Shown: positions 31,679 to 44,337 of the stretch, piece by piece
Layout of the letters: every line of letters begins with the position of its first letter
Position numbering within the stretch: position 1 is the stretch's first letter
NCBI GenBank assembly: GCA_005656395.1
Contig: SRSI01000046.1
Coordinates: forward strand, 682,001 to 746,000
Reading direction: 5' to 3'
Source: Strongyloides papillosus
Taxonomy: Eukaryota; Nematoda; Chromadorea; Rhabditida; Strongyloididae
DNA: 64,000 nucleotides
Notes under the pieces: generated by a model
The model's database searches: none
What the model saw: the letters and a program-made list of their open reading frames with translations, nothing else
What the model was told of the DNA's origin: nothing
Made by a program: the position numbers and the translations under genes

Positions 31679-33970
31679 ATGTCTGTATCGAAGGAGAAGA
31701 ATGCTACTGAGATTGTGTTGTCAGGACCAAAATCTTATACATCATTAGCATTATCAGCCATCTTTCATGCCTCTTTTATGGTATATGATACTTTAAACTT
31801 TTTACCATTTCAAATTTTTGCCAATCCATCCGATAAATTGAAACAATCATCAAGAGTTAAAGTAAGTTTAATTTAATTAGTAAATTAGATTACATCATAT
31901 TATTTAAAGGGAAAGAACATTGGTGATAAAAATCATGTTATTTATAGAAATATTGAAGTTATTGGAAAAGATTTAAGATGTATAATGTTTGATGAATGTG
32001 ATACTGTTGCCAAAGTATGGAATAGAGCTGTAAGGAAATATGGCAAGAAACCTGCTATGGGAACACGTACTGTTGAGGAGGTTATCAATGAAAAACAAAA
32101 TGATGGAAGAGATTTCCAAAAAATTAGACAAGGACCATATGAATATATAACATTTGAGGAGTGTGATGAGATCATAAAAAACATTGAAAAAGGATTCAGA
32201 AAACTTGGTGTTAATAAAGGTAGTAGGGTAATAATTTATGCTGAAACAAGAAAAGAGTGGTTGTTAACAGCTTTAGCCTGTTTTAGATATGGCCTTCCAA
32301 GTATGTTATGATTTATTAAACTTTTTACACAAAATTTTTTTATTTTAGTTGTTACTGTTTATGCAACATTAGGAGAGGAAGCAGTGGCCCATGCAATTAA
32401 TGAATGTGAAGGTGATTTATTAATTACAACCGTCAATCATTTATCGATAGCTGATAAATTTATTGTAAAAACTCCAAAGATTAAGAATATTATTTATTTT
32501 AATGAAAGATTCAAGGTTACTGGAAAGGAAAATTCTTCTGAATTTAACAAAGATATTATTTCATTAAAAAGTAAGGTTGATAATATTATGGAATTTGATA
32601 AATTTTTATCATATGGAAATAATGAAAAATATATGAGTAATGAAGTTACAAAAGATGATCTTGCTATGATTATGTACACATCTGGGACAACAAATAATCC
32701 AAAAGGTGTTATGCTAACTAATCAAAATATTATTGCTGCTATCAAGGGACAAAACGATGCTTTTCCTCTTAAAGAAAATGATTCTTATATTGGGTATCTT
32801 CCATTAGCACATATTATTGAGGTGTGTGCTGAAATTATCTTTATGGCAAATGGATGTAAGATTGGTTACTCATCACCTTTAACTTTGATTGATAAAGCAC
32901 CAAAAGTGTTACCTGGAACTAAGGGTGATGCATCAGAACTGAAACCAACTATTTTAACTGCTGTCCCAGCAATTATGAATAGAATATTTAAAGCAGTTAC
33001 TGATCAACTTAAAGATGCAAATCCTCTTGCCAGAGAAATGTTTAAAATTTGTTATGAAAGAAAACGTTATCGTTATGAAAATGGATATAAATCAATGTTA
33101 ATTGACTCATTTGTTTTTAATAAGGTAAAAAGTATACTTGGATCAAATGTTCGACTTGTCCTATCTGGTGGTGCACCATTAGATGCTGAGACACAGAGAT
33201 TTATGAATATATGTTTCTGTTGTCCTGTTATTCAAGGATATGGTTTAACAGAAACAGTTGGTGCTGCAACAATCTCTTGGTCTGATGATATCAGCACTGG
33301 TTACGTTGGACCACCATTGACATGTGCTGAAATAATGTTGAGAAGTTGGGATGAAGCTGGATATGATCCTAAGAATAATCCACCACAAGGAGAAATACTC
33401 ATAAGTGGTCCACATGTAACACCTGGATATTATAAAAATGAAGAATTGACTAAGGAATCATTTGTAATGATTGGTGGAAAAAGATGGTTTTGTACCGGAG
33501 ATATTGGTGAATTTAGAGAAGATGGTTCACTTAAAATTATTGACAGAAAAAAAGATCTTGTTAAACTCAATCATGGTGAATATATTTCACTTGGAAAGGT
33601 TGAATCAAAGATTCTTACATCAGAGTATGTTGATAATGTATGTGTTTATGGAAATGCACAAAAAGAATTTATTGGTGCATTGATTGTTGTTAATGAGAAA
33701 AATATCACAGCATTAGCAAAAAAAGTTGGTATTGATAATAAAGATATCAATGAAATTTGTAATAATGAACGTGTCAATGAGGCTGTCTTGAATGAACTTA
33801 AAGCATTTCTTAAAGGAAAACTTTGTAGAACAGAGATTCCTCAAAGATTATGGCTTTTCTCTGAACCTTGGACACCTGCTGATGGATTACTTACTGAAGC
33901 AATGAAATTAAAAAGAAGAGCTATTGAACAGAAATTTAATAAAGAAATTAAGAAAATGATGTCATTATAA
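31679..33970 (+). CDS. Long-chain fatty acid-CoA ligase (ACSL3/4-like)
   Basis: Three exons, 31679-31861, 31910-32300 and 32349-33970 (48-bp introns), encode 731 residues, the usual ACSL length. The enzyme activates long-chain fatty acids to acyl-CoA with ATP, at ER or lipid-droplet membranes. The N-terminus has a hydrophobic stretch (SLALSAIFHASFMVY) suitable as an anchor. The AMP-binding core MYTSGTTNNPKGV follows, then the GYGLTE motif, the TGDIGE segment and the IDRKKDLVKL hinge before the C-terminal lid. Neighbouring residues (NICFCCPV, DRKKDLVKLNHGEYISLGK) place it closest to ACSL3/ACSL4 rather than ACSL1. A poly(A) signal is at 34037-34042. Confidence 0.94.
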
Positions 33971-34036
33971 TTTTATAACATAACGTGTATAATAATTTGA
34001 TTATAATTATCTTATTATAAAGATTTTTTTTGATAC

Positions 34037-34042
34037 AATAAA
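34037..34042 (+). terminator. Poly(A) signal of the ACSL gene
   Basis: AATAAA lies 67 bases after the stop codon. Confidence 0.4.
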
Positions 34043-34639
34043 TATTTATATGATCAAATATCTATTATTTGAACTTTTTACCAAACAAGATTTGTTTTAT
34101 TAAAATATTTTTATGGGGAAATTTTTTTATAAGTCAATGTTCTTTCGGGAGTAATCTATTAGAAATTACAAATACAACATTTTTATTCTTTGATGAAAAA
34201 AAGAACAAATAATAATAAACCATCATGTTAGAAGAATTAATTATTCTAGTTTTTTTAATAAAATAATTTTTATTGTATGCTTTTTCTTATCATATTCTTT
34301 TATATTTATTTTAAGCACATACAACTAATCTGTAAATATCATTATTAACTTTTTTAACATAAAAACTTATTATTGCAATTTTTGTTAGTAGTGAAAGCTT
34401 AAATTCTTTGAAAATTTAAGAGGTCTAATGCAAAAGTCACAAGAAAAAGATGAAAAATGTTGCTTAAGCTTAATTATTTTACTTATAAAACTCCAAAAAA
34501 TTGTCAGTATCACAAATAAAAATGCTTATAATATTCTAAAATTTAATTTAAACGTTAGAGTATGAAATTTCACACGATAATCCATCAATATTTCTTTATG
34601 TTTTATCCAAAATCCTTGACGTATATATAAAAAATTAAA
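34043..34639. other. AT-rich intergenic DNA
   Basis: Sequence between the ACSL 3' end and dispersed repeat copy 2. No gene was seen. Confidence 0.4.
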
Positions 34640-35022
34640 CCTACTTTGATATTGTTCTTAATGTATTATAGAAAAATTACCATGTCTCAGAAAAATATTT
34701 TTAGAAGCCTGAAAAATTAACATTCATCTATGTATATCATGAAGCCTTATATTAACATTCATTAATATATTAATAAGTATAATAACAATATTCATAAGTC
34801 AAACAATATCTCATGAATCTTAAGACAGATTTTAATGAAATAAGTTCCAGTCGATAAAAAAATAAAGCATTACCTTACAATTATTAAATTAACTGATTAT
34901 TTTACATGTAAATAACTATTGGAAACTATAAAAATGCTCAATATTGGAATTTAACATTGTATGTTGTGAACGTGAAGATTATTAACGAATGAAATGAGTT
35001 TGATCTACTCTCAGTATAAGAA
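34640..35022 (+). repeat. Dispersed repeat, copy 2
   Basis: It aligns in the same orientation with 1720-2290. Shared anchors are TGTTCTTAATG, CAGAAAAATATTTTT, CATTCATTAATAT, CTCATGAATCTT, CAGTCGAT and GATCTACT. It lacks the ~195-bp palindrome-bearing segment of copy 1; at that point only about 10 bases separate CATAA from CTCATGAATC. Divergence of the copies is about 20-30 % by eye, so they are not recent. Confidence 0.7.
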
Positions 35023-35062
35023 CACAGAAATCCTATAAATGAACAATGCTTCAACAAATTTA

Positions 35063-35270
35063 ATGACTTTTTGGGTATGATAAAAATTTGGTTAGTAGAA
35101 TTTTTTGGCTAAGTAGCAGATTCTTTTGCACCCCTGAGAAACCTGGATCTTCCGAGGCCTGCTACAAAGAAGGTTTCAAAGGCAAAAACTTTCTATGTAG
35201 TGCATAAGCTGTTTTTGGAGCCAATTAAACCCAAAGAATGAGTTACATTGCCTCGCAGCTTTTTATTGAT
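35063..35270. other. Less AT-rich island next to repeat copy 2
   Basis: About 200 bases have much more balanced composition than their surroundings. Two overlapping plus-strand frames of about 43-45 codons are open (one with FCTPEKPG and two further Cys, the other ending FLEPIKPKE), and both are closed by stops. It could be decayed coding sequence of a mobile element. There is no start or homology I can name. Confidence 0.35.
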
Positions 35271-36212
35271 AAATAATGAACTTCAATATCCATAATAATT
35301 TAAGAATACGTATAAAAAAATAAGCTTTCACTATCAAAAGAAATTACAATTATAGCTATTTTCCAGTAAACATCTTGTTTTTTTCAATAAATAATTTTTG
35401 GATTTTTTGTATTATTAATATTTACCATGATTTATTTGTCTTTTTTTTAAATTTTATAAGGTTATATAATCAATAAAGTGATAATATTTATCATTCAAAT
35501 TTATTTTATATACTTTATATATTCTTTCAGAAGTATATATCAACGTAATAATGCAGAGTTTTCTATTTTTTCTATCATTTTTGATCCTTAAGACTTTTAA
35601 ACCACATCACTTAAATTTTTTTTTTAAAAAATGATTTAACAATTGTGAATACATTAAAAATCGTACTTTATATTACTAATTTTCATTATCACTTACAATA
35701 GAGCATAATCATTATATATATATTTTATTGAATTTACCAATTTCTGGTTGATTATCAAGAAAGTAACATTACTATTTCAAATAATATTATTCTCATTTAA
35801 TTTGTAACACATATTTTAAGGTGTTTCATGCATTCTAACAATAATTTCCTATTAAATATTTTAATTTGTATAATTAACAATTTAATAATTTATTTATGAT
35901 ACCTTTAAAACCACTATTTCCGAATAAAACTAAAAATTACTTATTTAGCGTGAAAAAAGAAAGAAAATTATGGAAAAATCTAAGATTATTATTATATTCT
36001 TGTAATTCGTCCTTCATAAATAATATAGTTTCATAATTTATCTAATTCACACGGTAGAGTAATCTCTTAACCAACAGTATCTCAAATATAAAAATGAAAA
36101 TATTAAAAAGGCTCTAGGTATAATGATACATCCTTATAAAGAATTTATTCATAACATATAAGTTAATAACAAAAAAAAATATAAAAAAATACAACCTTAC
36201 GTACTATGATTA
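35271..36212. other. AT-rich intergenic DNA
   Basis: Low-complexity sequence before the Peter Pan 3' end. No gene was seen. Confidence 0.4.
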
Positions 36213-37264
36213 TTAATTTGATTTCTTGTTTGTTTCTCTATATCTGTTATACAGAACTTCTCCTTCATCGATACCCTCATAAATCTTGGTCAACGTCAAA
36301 TCAAGTCTAGGTCCAATTTCAATCATACGAACATTACTCTTCATTCCTTTTAAGCATCCTTTTCCAGGTAAATCTTCAGCCAACTCAACTTCATTTTGCT
36401 CACCTTCAAATTCACTTTCAGATAAATGTCCAGGGTTTAAAAAGAATTCACTGATATCCTTATATTTTGATAAATCAGGAATTTTATCTTTAATTATTTT
36501 CTTGGCTGATTTAGAAATACCTGTAGGAACTACTTTTATAGCATAATGTCTCATTGAAATTGTATCGGTCTCCTCATCATAATTGAAAAGAACACAACGC
36601 CTAACATTTCTCAATAAAACCTTTTCTGGTTTCAATTCTGGAAACATATTTTGCAAAACACTCTCAACTAATCTTAATTCTTTTTTCTCACTCCCATTAA
36701 ATCCGTTCATAATAAGAAGTGGTGTTGAAGACATCAATTTCTCATATACTACAGGTCTTTTACTTGCAGCAACTACATCTCTAAACAATGTGTATGAATC
36801 AACTTTAAATTGAAGAGTTGGTCCTTGTGGAGTTTTTAAAAGTCTCATATTTACAGAAAATTCACTTTTTGTAAATACTATCATATGACTCAATCCAAGA
36901 ACAGTTCCATTTACAATAAAATCTTTTACATTATTCCTTTTTTGTATTTTAAGTTTTGAAGCAGTATTTGGTTCCAAAACTTTCCTCATATCCATCATAA
37001 GCCTACGGACATATTTTCCAACACTTCCATTGTATATAACAAAAGAATGTGGCATTTGAGCTTGTTCTTTTTCTATTGCTTCTTTAGCGATTTGTATTTG
37101 TTTCTTTCGTATAGCACGATTCTGTTTCTCCAAAATTTCTTTTCCATTTTTTAAAATCCCAAGTTGGCCAAGTTTGGCAAGTCTAGCTGATTTTGACTGA
37201 AAATAAAATCCTATATAATTAAAAAATAATATAAACCTACTTTTCCTCTCCTAGCAGGAGCCAT
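36213..37264 (-). CDS. lpd-6: Peter Pan/SSF1 Brix-domain ribosome biogenesis factor
   Basis: Exons 37241-37264 (eight codons, MAPARRGK) and 36213-37196 (44-bp intron) encode 335 residues. The Brix domain begins with MPHSFVIYNGSVGKYVRRLMMD and continues with KIQKRNNVKDF, GPTLQFKV, the GLSHMIVFTKSE strand and MRHYAIKVVPTGIS. All are close to yeast SSF1 and animal PPAN. The protein acts in the nucleolus in maturation of 27S pre-rRNA for the 60S subunit; the C. elegans counterpart is lpd-6. The C-terminus, IGPRLDLTLTKIYEGIDEGEVLY, carries the conserved end of the Brix domain, but the Lys-rich tail seen in longer homologues is nearly absent. Confidence 0.93.
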
Positions 37265-39515
37265 TTTGTGATGAAATATAAACAATACGATTTAAAAATT
37301 GAATTTATTAAATGTTTAAAAACTTTCGTCTTAAGAGTTGCTGTGGTGAAGTGTGTATTTCATTTCTGTTGATATAAAATTATTGCAACGATCTCTTCTA
37401 CGTTCAAGATATTGTAGTTTTATTTATCTCTTATTTTGATAAATAAGTATTGTGATTTTAATCCCTTAAAAATATTTAAAGAAAAAAAATTATCTTTTTA
37501 TCAATCAAAAATATAATGTTGAATAATTTAATTATCATTGAAGCAAATATCAAAGTCACTATTTCTAAATTTTGATAATGATAATCTATTTAATAAAATT
37601 AGGATGTTTAAAGAATTTACTACTGTATCTGTTTACCTTTTACAAACAAACATCAACTATTTCCCTTTGACAAAGTGAAATTTTCTTTTATTTTTTAGCC
37701 AATTTATTATAGTATTAATTTCCTTCAAAAACTACAGTATATATTATAAAATAATAATGTTGCAGTATTTGGGATGAATTGGATAAAGAATATTGTTTGA
37801 AAAAAAAATAGTAATCAGATCGTATTACTTTTTGATTAATTTTTAAAATAAAGTATTTAATGAAGAAAGATAGTTGATATATTGTGAAAAAGATGAATTC
37901 TTAAAATATATCTTTTAATATTATTTCAAGGTGTGAGAATGTAACTATCATGTAGATTTAAAAGGTTTTATACAAATAAAAGTATTAATATATGGATTAT
38001 GTTCCCACGATTGTTTTCATATTACATGGCTATTACTATTTATTATTGGAGAGAGTATAATTTTGAAGAATAACAGATGTATTATTAGAAAGAAACTTAT
38101 AACAATAATGATAAGTTTTATGGTAAGTACTTGAAAATGAAATAAAAAAAGTTTACAAATTTATGGAGAATATTATAATGGATGAAAACAATAGGTGATG
38201 ATTAGAAGAATCTTAAAATATGAGGTTTGTAAACATTGTCCATATGTTTGCCAATACAACAGTTTAAAGGTACTTTATTTGACTCTTGACACCTGAATAA
38301 CATATTGTATTTGTGAATCAACTTACTACATCGTTTAAGCTAATTATTTATTAAGTTAAGTATATCATCAATTAATTGAGTATTAAGTAACCATTCTTTA
38401 AATAGAAAGTTTAAGCTTAAGATATTGTAAAGACAGGTGACGGTTAAAAATCATCTCGTTTCTGACCTTTATCATCAAATTTTTGATGAAAGATAATATT
38501 ATAAGAAATGATATTAAAAAATAACCAATGAAGTGTTAATAATTGAATGAAGACGGTATTAAAACATGAAGACAGGATTGTGCCAACATGAAAGAAAATT
38601 TTCACAATAATCTGTCATTACTTATTTTGATCTCCACTTTACATTATTTATGAAGCGTTATTAATCAGGTAGGCACAGTTATCTGATTATAAATATGACT
38701 ACTTTACTAAATATCTTAAAAATCATTTATGTATATTGGATATATATGGTTAATCTTCTAACAATAAATTTAATTAAATAATTTCTATATGAAAAGATGA
38801 AAATTACTTGTCAAGTATGTTTTGGTGAATTTATTTTTCATTTTAATGTGTTGAGGTATCATCAATAAAGAGATACTTTAAGCACCATATCTTCGTTTTG
38901 GTATTCAATATCTCATATAATAAATAAGATAAGCCTCATCTTACATTTAAAAGTTATACTAATAGCTCTTGAAAAGGTGTCCATTGTCAATAAACTTAAC
39001 ATCCAGATTATCAGATAACAACATCGAAAGTATACCTCATTGCATTAAACTTTAAGCAAATTTATAAATAAATATTAAGTTTCTTCACTCTTTTGTATTG
39101 TGATAATCTTAAAATATTACATACACAATACGGTATACCTTCAATACAGTGAAAAGAAAAGATTGTAATAAAATTTCTTTTAAAATGTTAAGAAAATATC
39201 ATCTATTGAAGATTAAATATCATGATTTAGTATGAAAACAATATAAAGATAGAATTAACATCTTAAAACTTGATTCTTTTATTACTTTCTATTAATTTTA
39301 GAATTTTCAAAAGTTAACAATATCATTTGTTATAGTATTAATGACAAAGAAAAATTTTTAAACATTTTATATGATTTTTGGGATTAAAACTATAATAAAA
39401 ATCCGGAAATGAAAAGCTATCGTACACCGTAAATATGAATAGAGCTGGTGATACAGCGGATAGATGATACAATGGTATAGAAAAATATTATGCTTATAAA
39501 TTAAGAATATTATTT
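37265..39515. other. Intergenic region downstream of goosecoid
   Basis: About 2.25 kb. Its left end is the Peter Pan promoter; the rest is between that and the goosecoid 3' end. No gene was seen. Parts (38.2-39.1 kb) are slightly less AT-rich, with no open frame. It could hold regulatory DNA of the homeobox gene, but no motif was identified. Confidence 0.4.
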
Positions 39516-41347
39516 TTATTCTTTCTTCATTTCAAGCTCAGGTACTTGTTCTCCACCATTATTTTTTAAAGTAACTGTTAATCCATCGTGTTGATGATCC
39601 TTTAATACATTATCAATAATTTTAACTTTACAAGCTTCAGACCCTTTTTTTTGTTTTAATGGTATATGATCTTCATTCTCTGACAACTCTACATCAGATT
39701 CATCAGAACCAGATGTTTTTTGTTCCTTGGAATCTCTTCCACCACTTGGATCTTTCTTTTGTTTTCTTTCTTTAGCTCTTCTATTTTTAAACCACACTTC
39801 AACACGTTCCTCTTTTAGGTCACATTGGATAGCTAATTTTTCCCTTAAAATTACATCTGGATAATGAGTTGAAGCAAAAGTAGATTCTAAGATTGCTAAT
39901 TGATCTTCTGAAAAAATAGTTCTATGTCTTCTTTTTCTTTTGTTATTTAAACTTTGTAATAACTGATTTCCATTATTAATAATTAAATTATTCATATATG
40001 GTGGAGTTGGAAAAGCTAAAAATAATAATATTGTTATTTTATCTAATTAACTTTTTTTATACTAATATTTAAACAACAATTTATTTGTATATCTTCTTAC
40101 TTTTCACATTATCCACCTTTATGACACCAAATTTATTCTTGTTTAATGGATTAATGTAATATCTACAAGAATGAGAACTAGGCACGCGATCATACTTCTT
40201 TATTTTATTTGCATTTACTTTCAACAATAGAAGCTAACTTCTTAAGAAGTACAATCTATTGTTAATGTTTACGAATTAGCTTCTCAATGTAGATAAGGTG
40301 TAAAACAGTAGTTAGTCTAGCACTTAAACAAATATTAAGTCTTCCTTCTTATTGACATCAAATGCCCTAAACTTCATCAAAATATATTGAGAAGTTGATT
40401 GCGTCAGATGGAGAATACAATTTGGTAGATGAAGTTATTTAAATATTATAATTATTATATACTTAATAAAATCGTAATACGTGTACTTAATATATTGAAT
40501 TAACTTAATAATTAAAACTTTTATTTTTATATTACCGTATTCTAAAAAAGAAAAAATATTGTGACTGCCTATTCTTTAATAAGAATGTATTTCTTTACAT
40601 TTGAAATCAGTTTAATGAAAATAAACAAATTAATTCTAACTCAAGGCTCTTTTTTTATTAATTAATTGAGCAAAAATAATACTTTCATCTCTACATACAT
40701 TCGTATCTTCCCAAGATAGTTAGTGATCATAATGCGATAAGGTAATGATTTAGGAGGTTATTGAAGTGGAAAATAAAACTACTAGACCTTTTAAATAATG
40801 ATCATCATATCAAAATAACTATATTTAAATGTTAGACTATATAAATGAAGTTAATTGCTATTAACTAATTACAAGGTTATGTAATTTTGTTATTTAAATT
40901 AACAGTTCAGCTTACAATTTTTTGCTCAACTTATAATTTAAAAAAGGATAGATGACAGCATATGCTACTTATTTACTAATTGCCTTATTACGTAGAAAAT
41001 CACATTTTGCGGCTTTTTCTTAATATACTATTATTAATTAATAACAACACTTAATATAGTTTTTTTATGTTATATAATACTACTATAATAATACAATTTA
41101 TTAAAAAAAACTTACCGAAAAAAGGTATTTGAGAGGAAGTTGATTGCATCCATGTATATGGGTTACCAACACCTAAAAGATCAAATGCCGATCCAATAAA
41201 CGGTGTTCCTGTTGCTGTAGCAGCAACAGCATTAAGTGTAGGGTTAAATTGAATAGATGAATTTGTATTTGCGCTTCCTGTATTTGGAAAGAGAAACGAT
41301 CCAGGAAGTCTTGCGGAAAGAATATTGTCAATAGAAAAGTTTGACAT
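39516..41347 (-). CDS. ceh-45: Goosecoid-type paired-class homeodomain transcription factor
   Basis: Exons 41116-41347 and 39516-40015 encode 243 residues; they are separated by an 1100-bp intron with good GTAAGT and TTTTTAG borders. The N-terminus [16 protein letters not shown] matches the goosecoid eh1/GEH repressor motif (FSIDNIL), which binds Groucho co-repressors. The homeodomain (about 103-164; RRHRTIF...[11 protein letters not shown]) has Lys at position 50, the goosecoid/bicoid specificity class, and TKYPDV-like THYPDV. After it comes an acidic Ser/Glu-rich tail. Goosecoid proteins are nuclear repressors in foregut and neural patterning. The C. elegans member is ceh-45. The intron is more than 20 times the usual size here and may carry enhancers. 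Confidence 0.9.
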
Positions 41348-43562
41348 TTTAATTGTTGTAGAAGTGTGAAACTTAGGGAGTAAATATCAATATATAATAT
41401 AACTGCAAATAACAATCGGTAGGTGTTTAATAAAACAAATTTAACACTAAAATTAATATAAATATTAGTAAGACAAAATCTTTTAACTCCAACTTTTTTC
41501 TAAACTTGTCATCAATTAACTTTAGCATATTTATAAATGACTTTTAAATTAACTTCAATATCTTTTCAATTACGGTTATTCGATTGTTTTATCAAAACAA
41601 CCACCACGCCCACATTTCCATTGGTTATACTAACTAAAACCACACCTCTCTAATCTATAATTCTTAATTCAATTGAAAGACTATCATTTTCACAAAGGTG
41701 TAAATAATGAAAAAGAGAAGCTAAGCATGAGAATTAATAAAATAAAAGAATCTTAAATCTTTTTAAATACGTTAAATTAAAAAAAAGAATAGAATGTAAA
41801 AATGATTAAATACGTTAAACAATTATATTTTGTATCGAGAGACTTCTTAAATTTTTAAACAAAACTTTAAATATTTAAGATTTTATCAACATAATATCCA
41901 TTTATAAGAGATTAAATTTTATAGATGTCAAATCTAAAATGAACAACTTTTTACTTTTCATATAATAATTTGTAAATAAAATGCAAAAATAAAATTAGAC
42001 ACAAAAATAATAACATATTATTTTTCAGTTTTAATTTTTAACAAATAATATAATTTAATTACAAATTTAAAATGCTCAAATATAAAAACCATTAGTAATA
42101 AAGAAAAAAATAAATAAAAAAAAATAAAATTATAGTAAAAATCATGATTGAATTTAAAATAATCCATAATGACGTTAGATGAATATTTTGATAAAGTACA
42201 ATAATACCAAATGTAATCATCATAAATTAATTAACCATATTTTATAAAACTTTAGTTTTATAGTAGTTACTTTGAAACTGCAAAGTATTTTAGATCTTCG
42301 CTACTCAAATATTATGACAACACCTGAAACTAGCGTTATATGTTTACGCCTTCTTTTTCATTGCAAATAAACAAAGAAATTTTTATACCTTATATGGCAC
42401 TAAACTCCTACTGTTAAATTTAAACATGCCTACAATTTATAGTAAAAAAATATTAGTTAAACTTGAAAAAATATAAATAAAAGGCACTAACATTAGACAA
42501 AAAAGTTCATCCAATATTTTTTCTCACAAATGAAAGATATAAAATCAAATATGAAAAAGTTAATCCTTAGACGCTAATAAGTAGATTCCAATACGTATAA
42601 AATTATTTATCTTAATTTATTTAGTTTACTTTTTAATTTTAAAATAACTATTTTAGAATCAATTTTTCCCACCATAAGTAGATAATTCTTCATAAAAATA
42701 CATTTTTAAATGTTTTAGTTTTATTAAGCCTCAAATCTTTTAACGACTCACTTCTTCTATCCTTTAATAATTCACTCGGACACATTATGGTAAATCTACC
42801 ATTTATTATCTTATTTTTTTTAACTCTTATTCCTTTAATTCCTTTTCAATATGAAATTTTTTAAATATTTTAATTGGCCGTTCCAATTAATTTTAATATT
42901 ACCTTATTCATTAACTTTTAGTTCATTAATCATATAATTAATTTTAAACTTGTTCAACTACCAAAGATATAATTTTTTAAATTAACTTTTCAAAATGATT
43001 AACATTATTTTTAGGGAAGGTATATTCTAAAACCTAAAGTAACTTTTATTTTTTACATTAATCACTTAATTGCAAAGTCGTTTCTGGAATCATACATTGG
43101 AAATTCACTAATTCCATGGATATTATTGTGAGCAAAATGGCCATTAGGCTTATCGTAATGGGCATTTAAGAGAACAATTGCAAAAAAAAGATTTATTTTA
43201 CCAACTTTTAATAGTAAAAAGATAAATACACACGAATAAGACGTTTAAAAGAATCCTCTAATATCACACCGACAAAGATAATTAATTTCACTTAATCAAA
43301 CATTAGTTCATTAATAGATCGCAATTGTCGTATCAAAAAGGTTCAATATAAAAAATTTAAAATCGAAACAATATACAATATGATCATTTATTTCACCATA
43401 ATTAAAATGATAAAAGCTACTAAAATACGATAGAAAATTTTCTGAAATGATGCTGTAGATTTTCCAATATTTTTTTCAATTAAGATAAACATTTGATAAA
43501 AGTAACACAATAAGTTTATATTATCTTGTCAATTTTCTGAAATATGACATAATTCATTGTTA
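41348..43562. other. Goosecoid upstream region
   Basis: About 2.2 kb. The first 350 bases upstream of the start codon include a less AT-rich patch (41.57-41.66 kb). The rest is A/T-rich. No gene was seen. Likely regulatory sequence of the homeobox gene. Confidence 0.4.
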
Positions 43563-43905
43563 TCAGATTTCAGAGATTATTATATAAAGTATAAATCGCA
43601 CATTATTTCTACGAGAATGACTCTTGTGATAACTTTTACTGATTTTAAAGATCCTTCTACTAATTTTATGAAATTTCTGAACAGTCAAATCTTTTCTGTA
43701 TCCTATTATTGTTTCTTTTTCGTAATACTTTAATAACCATTTACCTAAATCATCCTTTCTTAGATTTTTTATAATGAAAATAAAATACATTTATGTAAAA
43801 TAATTTAGATAATAATAAATAAACACATAAAAATAAGCTTACCATTTCATTTGAAAGATTGATTTTTCTATTCCTCGAAACTCTTTGATCACAGAAAAAC
43901 AACAT
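43563..43905 (-). CDS. Possible small two-exon gene, unknown
   Basis: Exon 43843-43905 (MLFFCDQRVSRNRKINLSNEM) ends at a good GTAAGC donor. Splicing to 43754 (…AAGAAAG) keeps the frame and gives exon 43563-43754, for 84 residues in all (DDLGKWLLKYYEKE…SRRIFKISKSY). The product is basic and reads like a real protein, but I know no family. The frame stays open upstream of the ATG to about 43,970 and there is an AG at about 43,918, so a further 5' exon may exist. The acceptor lacks the usual T-rich tract. Alternatively this is a chance open frame. Confidence 0.3.
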
Positions 43906-44337
43906 TGGTGTTTCCACTGGATATAAGATTAAAATTTTTTTTATGAATTGTGGATTTTTTTAATTTTACTTCTAACAAGTTTCTTCATCTAACCTTTTAA
44001 TATTTCTATCAAAATAACAATCATTACTTCAAGAAACAAACTTTATTTGAAAACATATTTACAACATAGGCCGCACCATGGTTAACTTTTATGATGTGCA
44101 GGTTCCCCCATTATGCGTTTAAATAATTTTTTATATCATCCCAAATCGTGGTAAGAAACCTATGTGGAATAAAGCTATTAAGTTACTATGGAAAAATGAA
44201 GTTTCCCGTGTTTTGATGTAAAAAGATCTTCAAAATTTAGTAATCTGTACATATTTTATATTTGTTATTTGCTAATTTTTTTATTTATTTTTTAAACTAT
44301 TTAGATTAGTAAAATTTTTGATTTTTAGGGTTCAGAA
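43906..44337. promoter_or_regulatory. Upstream region of ribosomal protein uL4
   Basis: About 430 bases before the rpl-4 start. A less AT-rich block at 44,070-44,220 (CCGCACCATGG..., CAGGTTCCCCCATTATGCG) stands out and may be the core promoter region of this highly expressed gene. TTTTTAG at 44,323-44,329, about 9 bases before the ATG, is a likely trans-splice acceptor. Confidence 0.45.

Noticed and set aside
41173..41415. 80-codon minus-strand frame over goosecoid exon 1
   Set aside because: Shadow frame; the goosecoid frame has the conserved FSIDNIL motif.
44070..44220. Possible snoRNA or snRNA upstream of rpl-4
   Set aside because: Composition stands out, but no complete C/D, H/ACA or Sm-site structure could be made.
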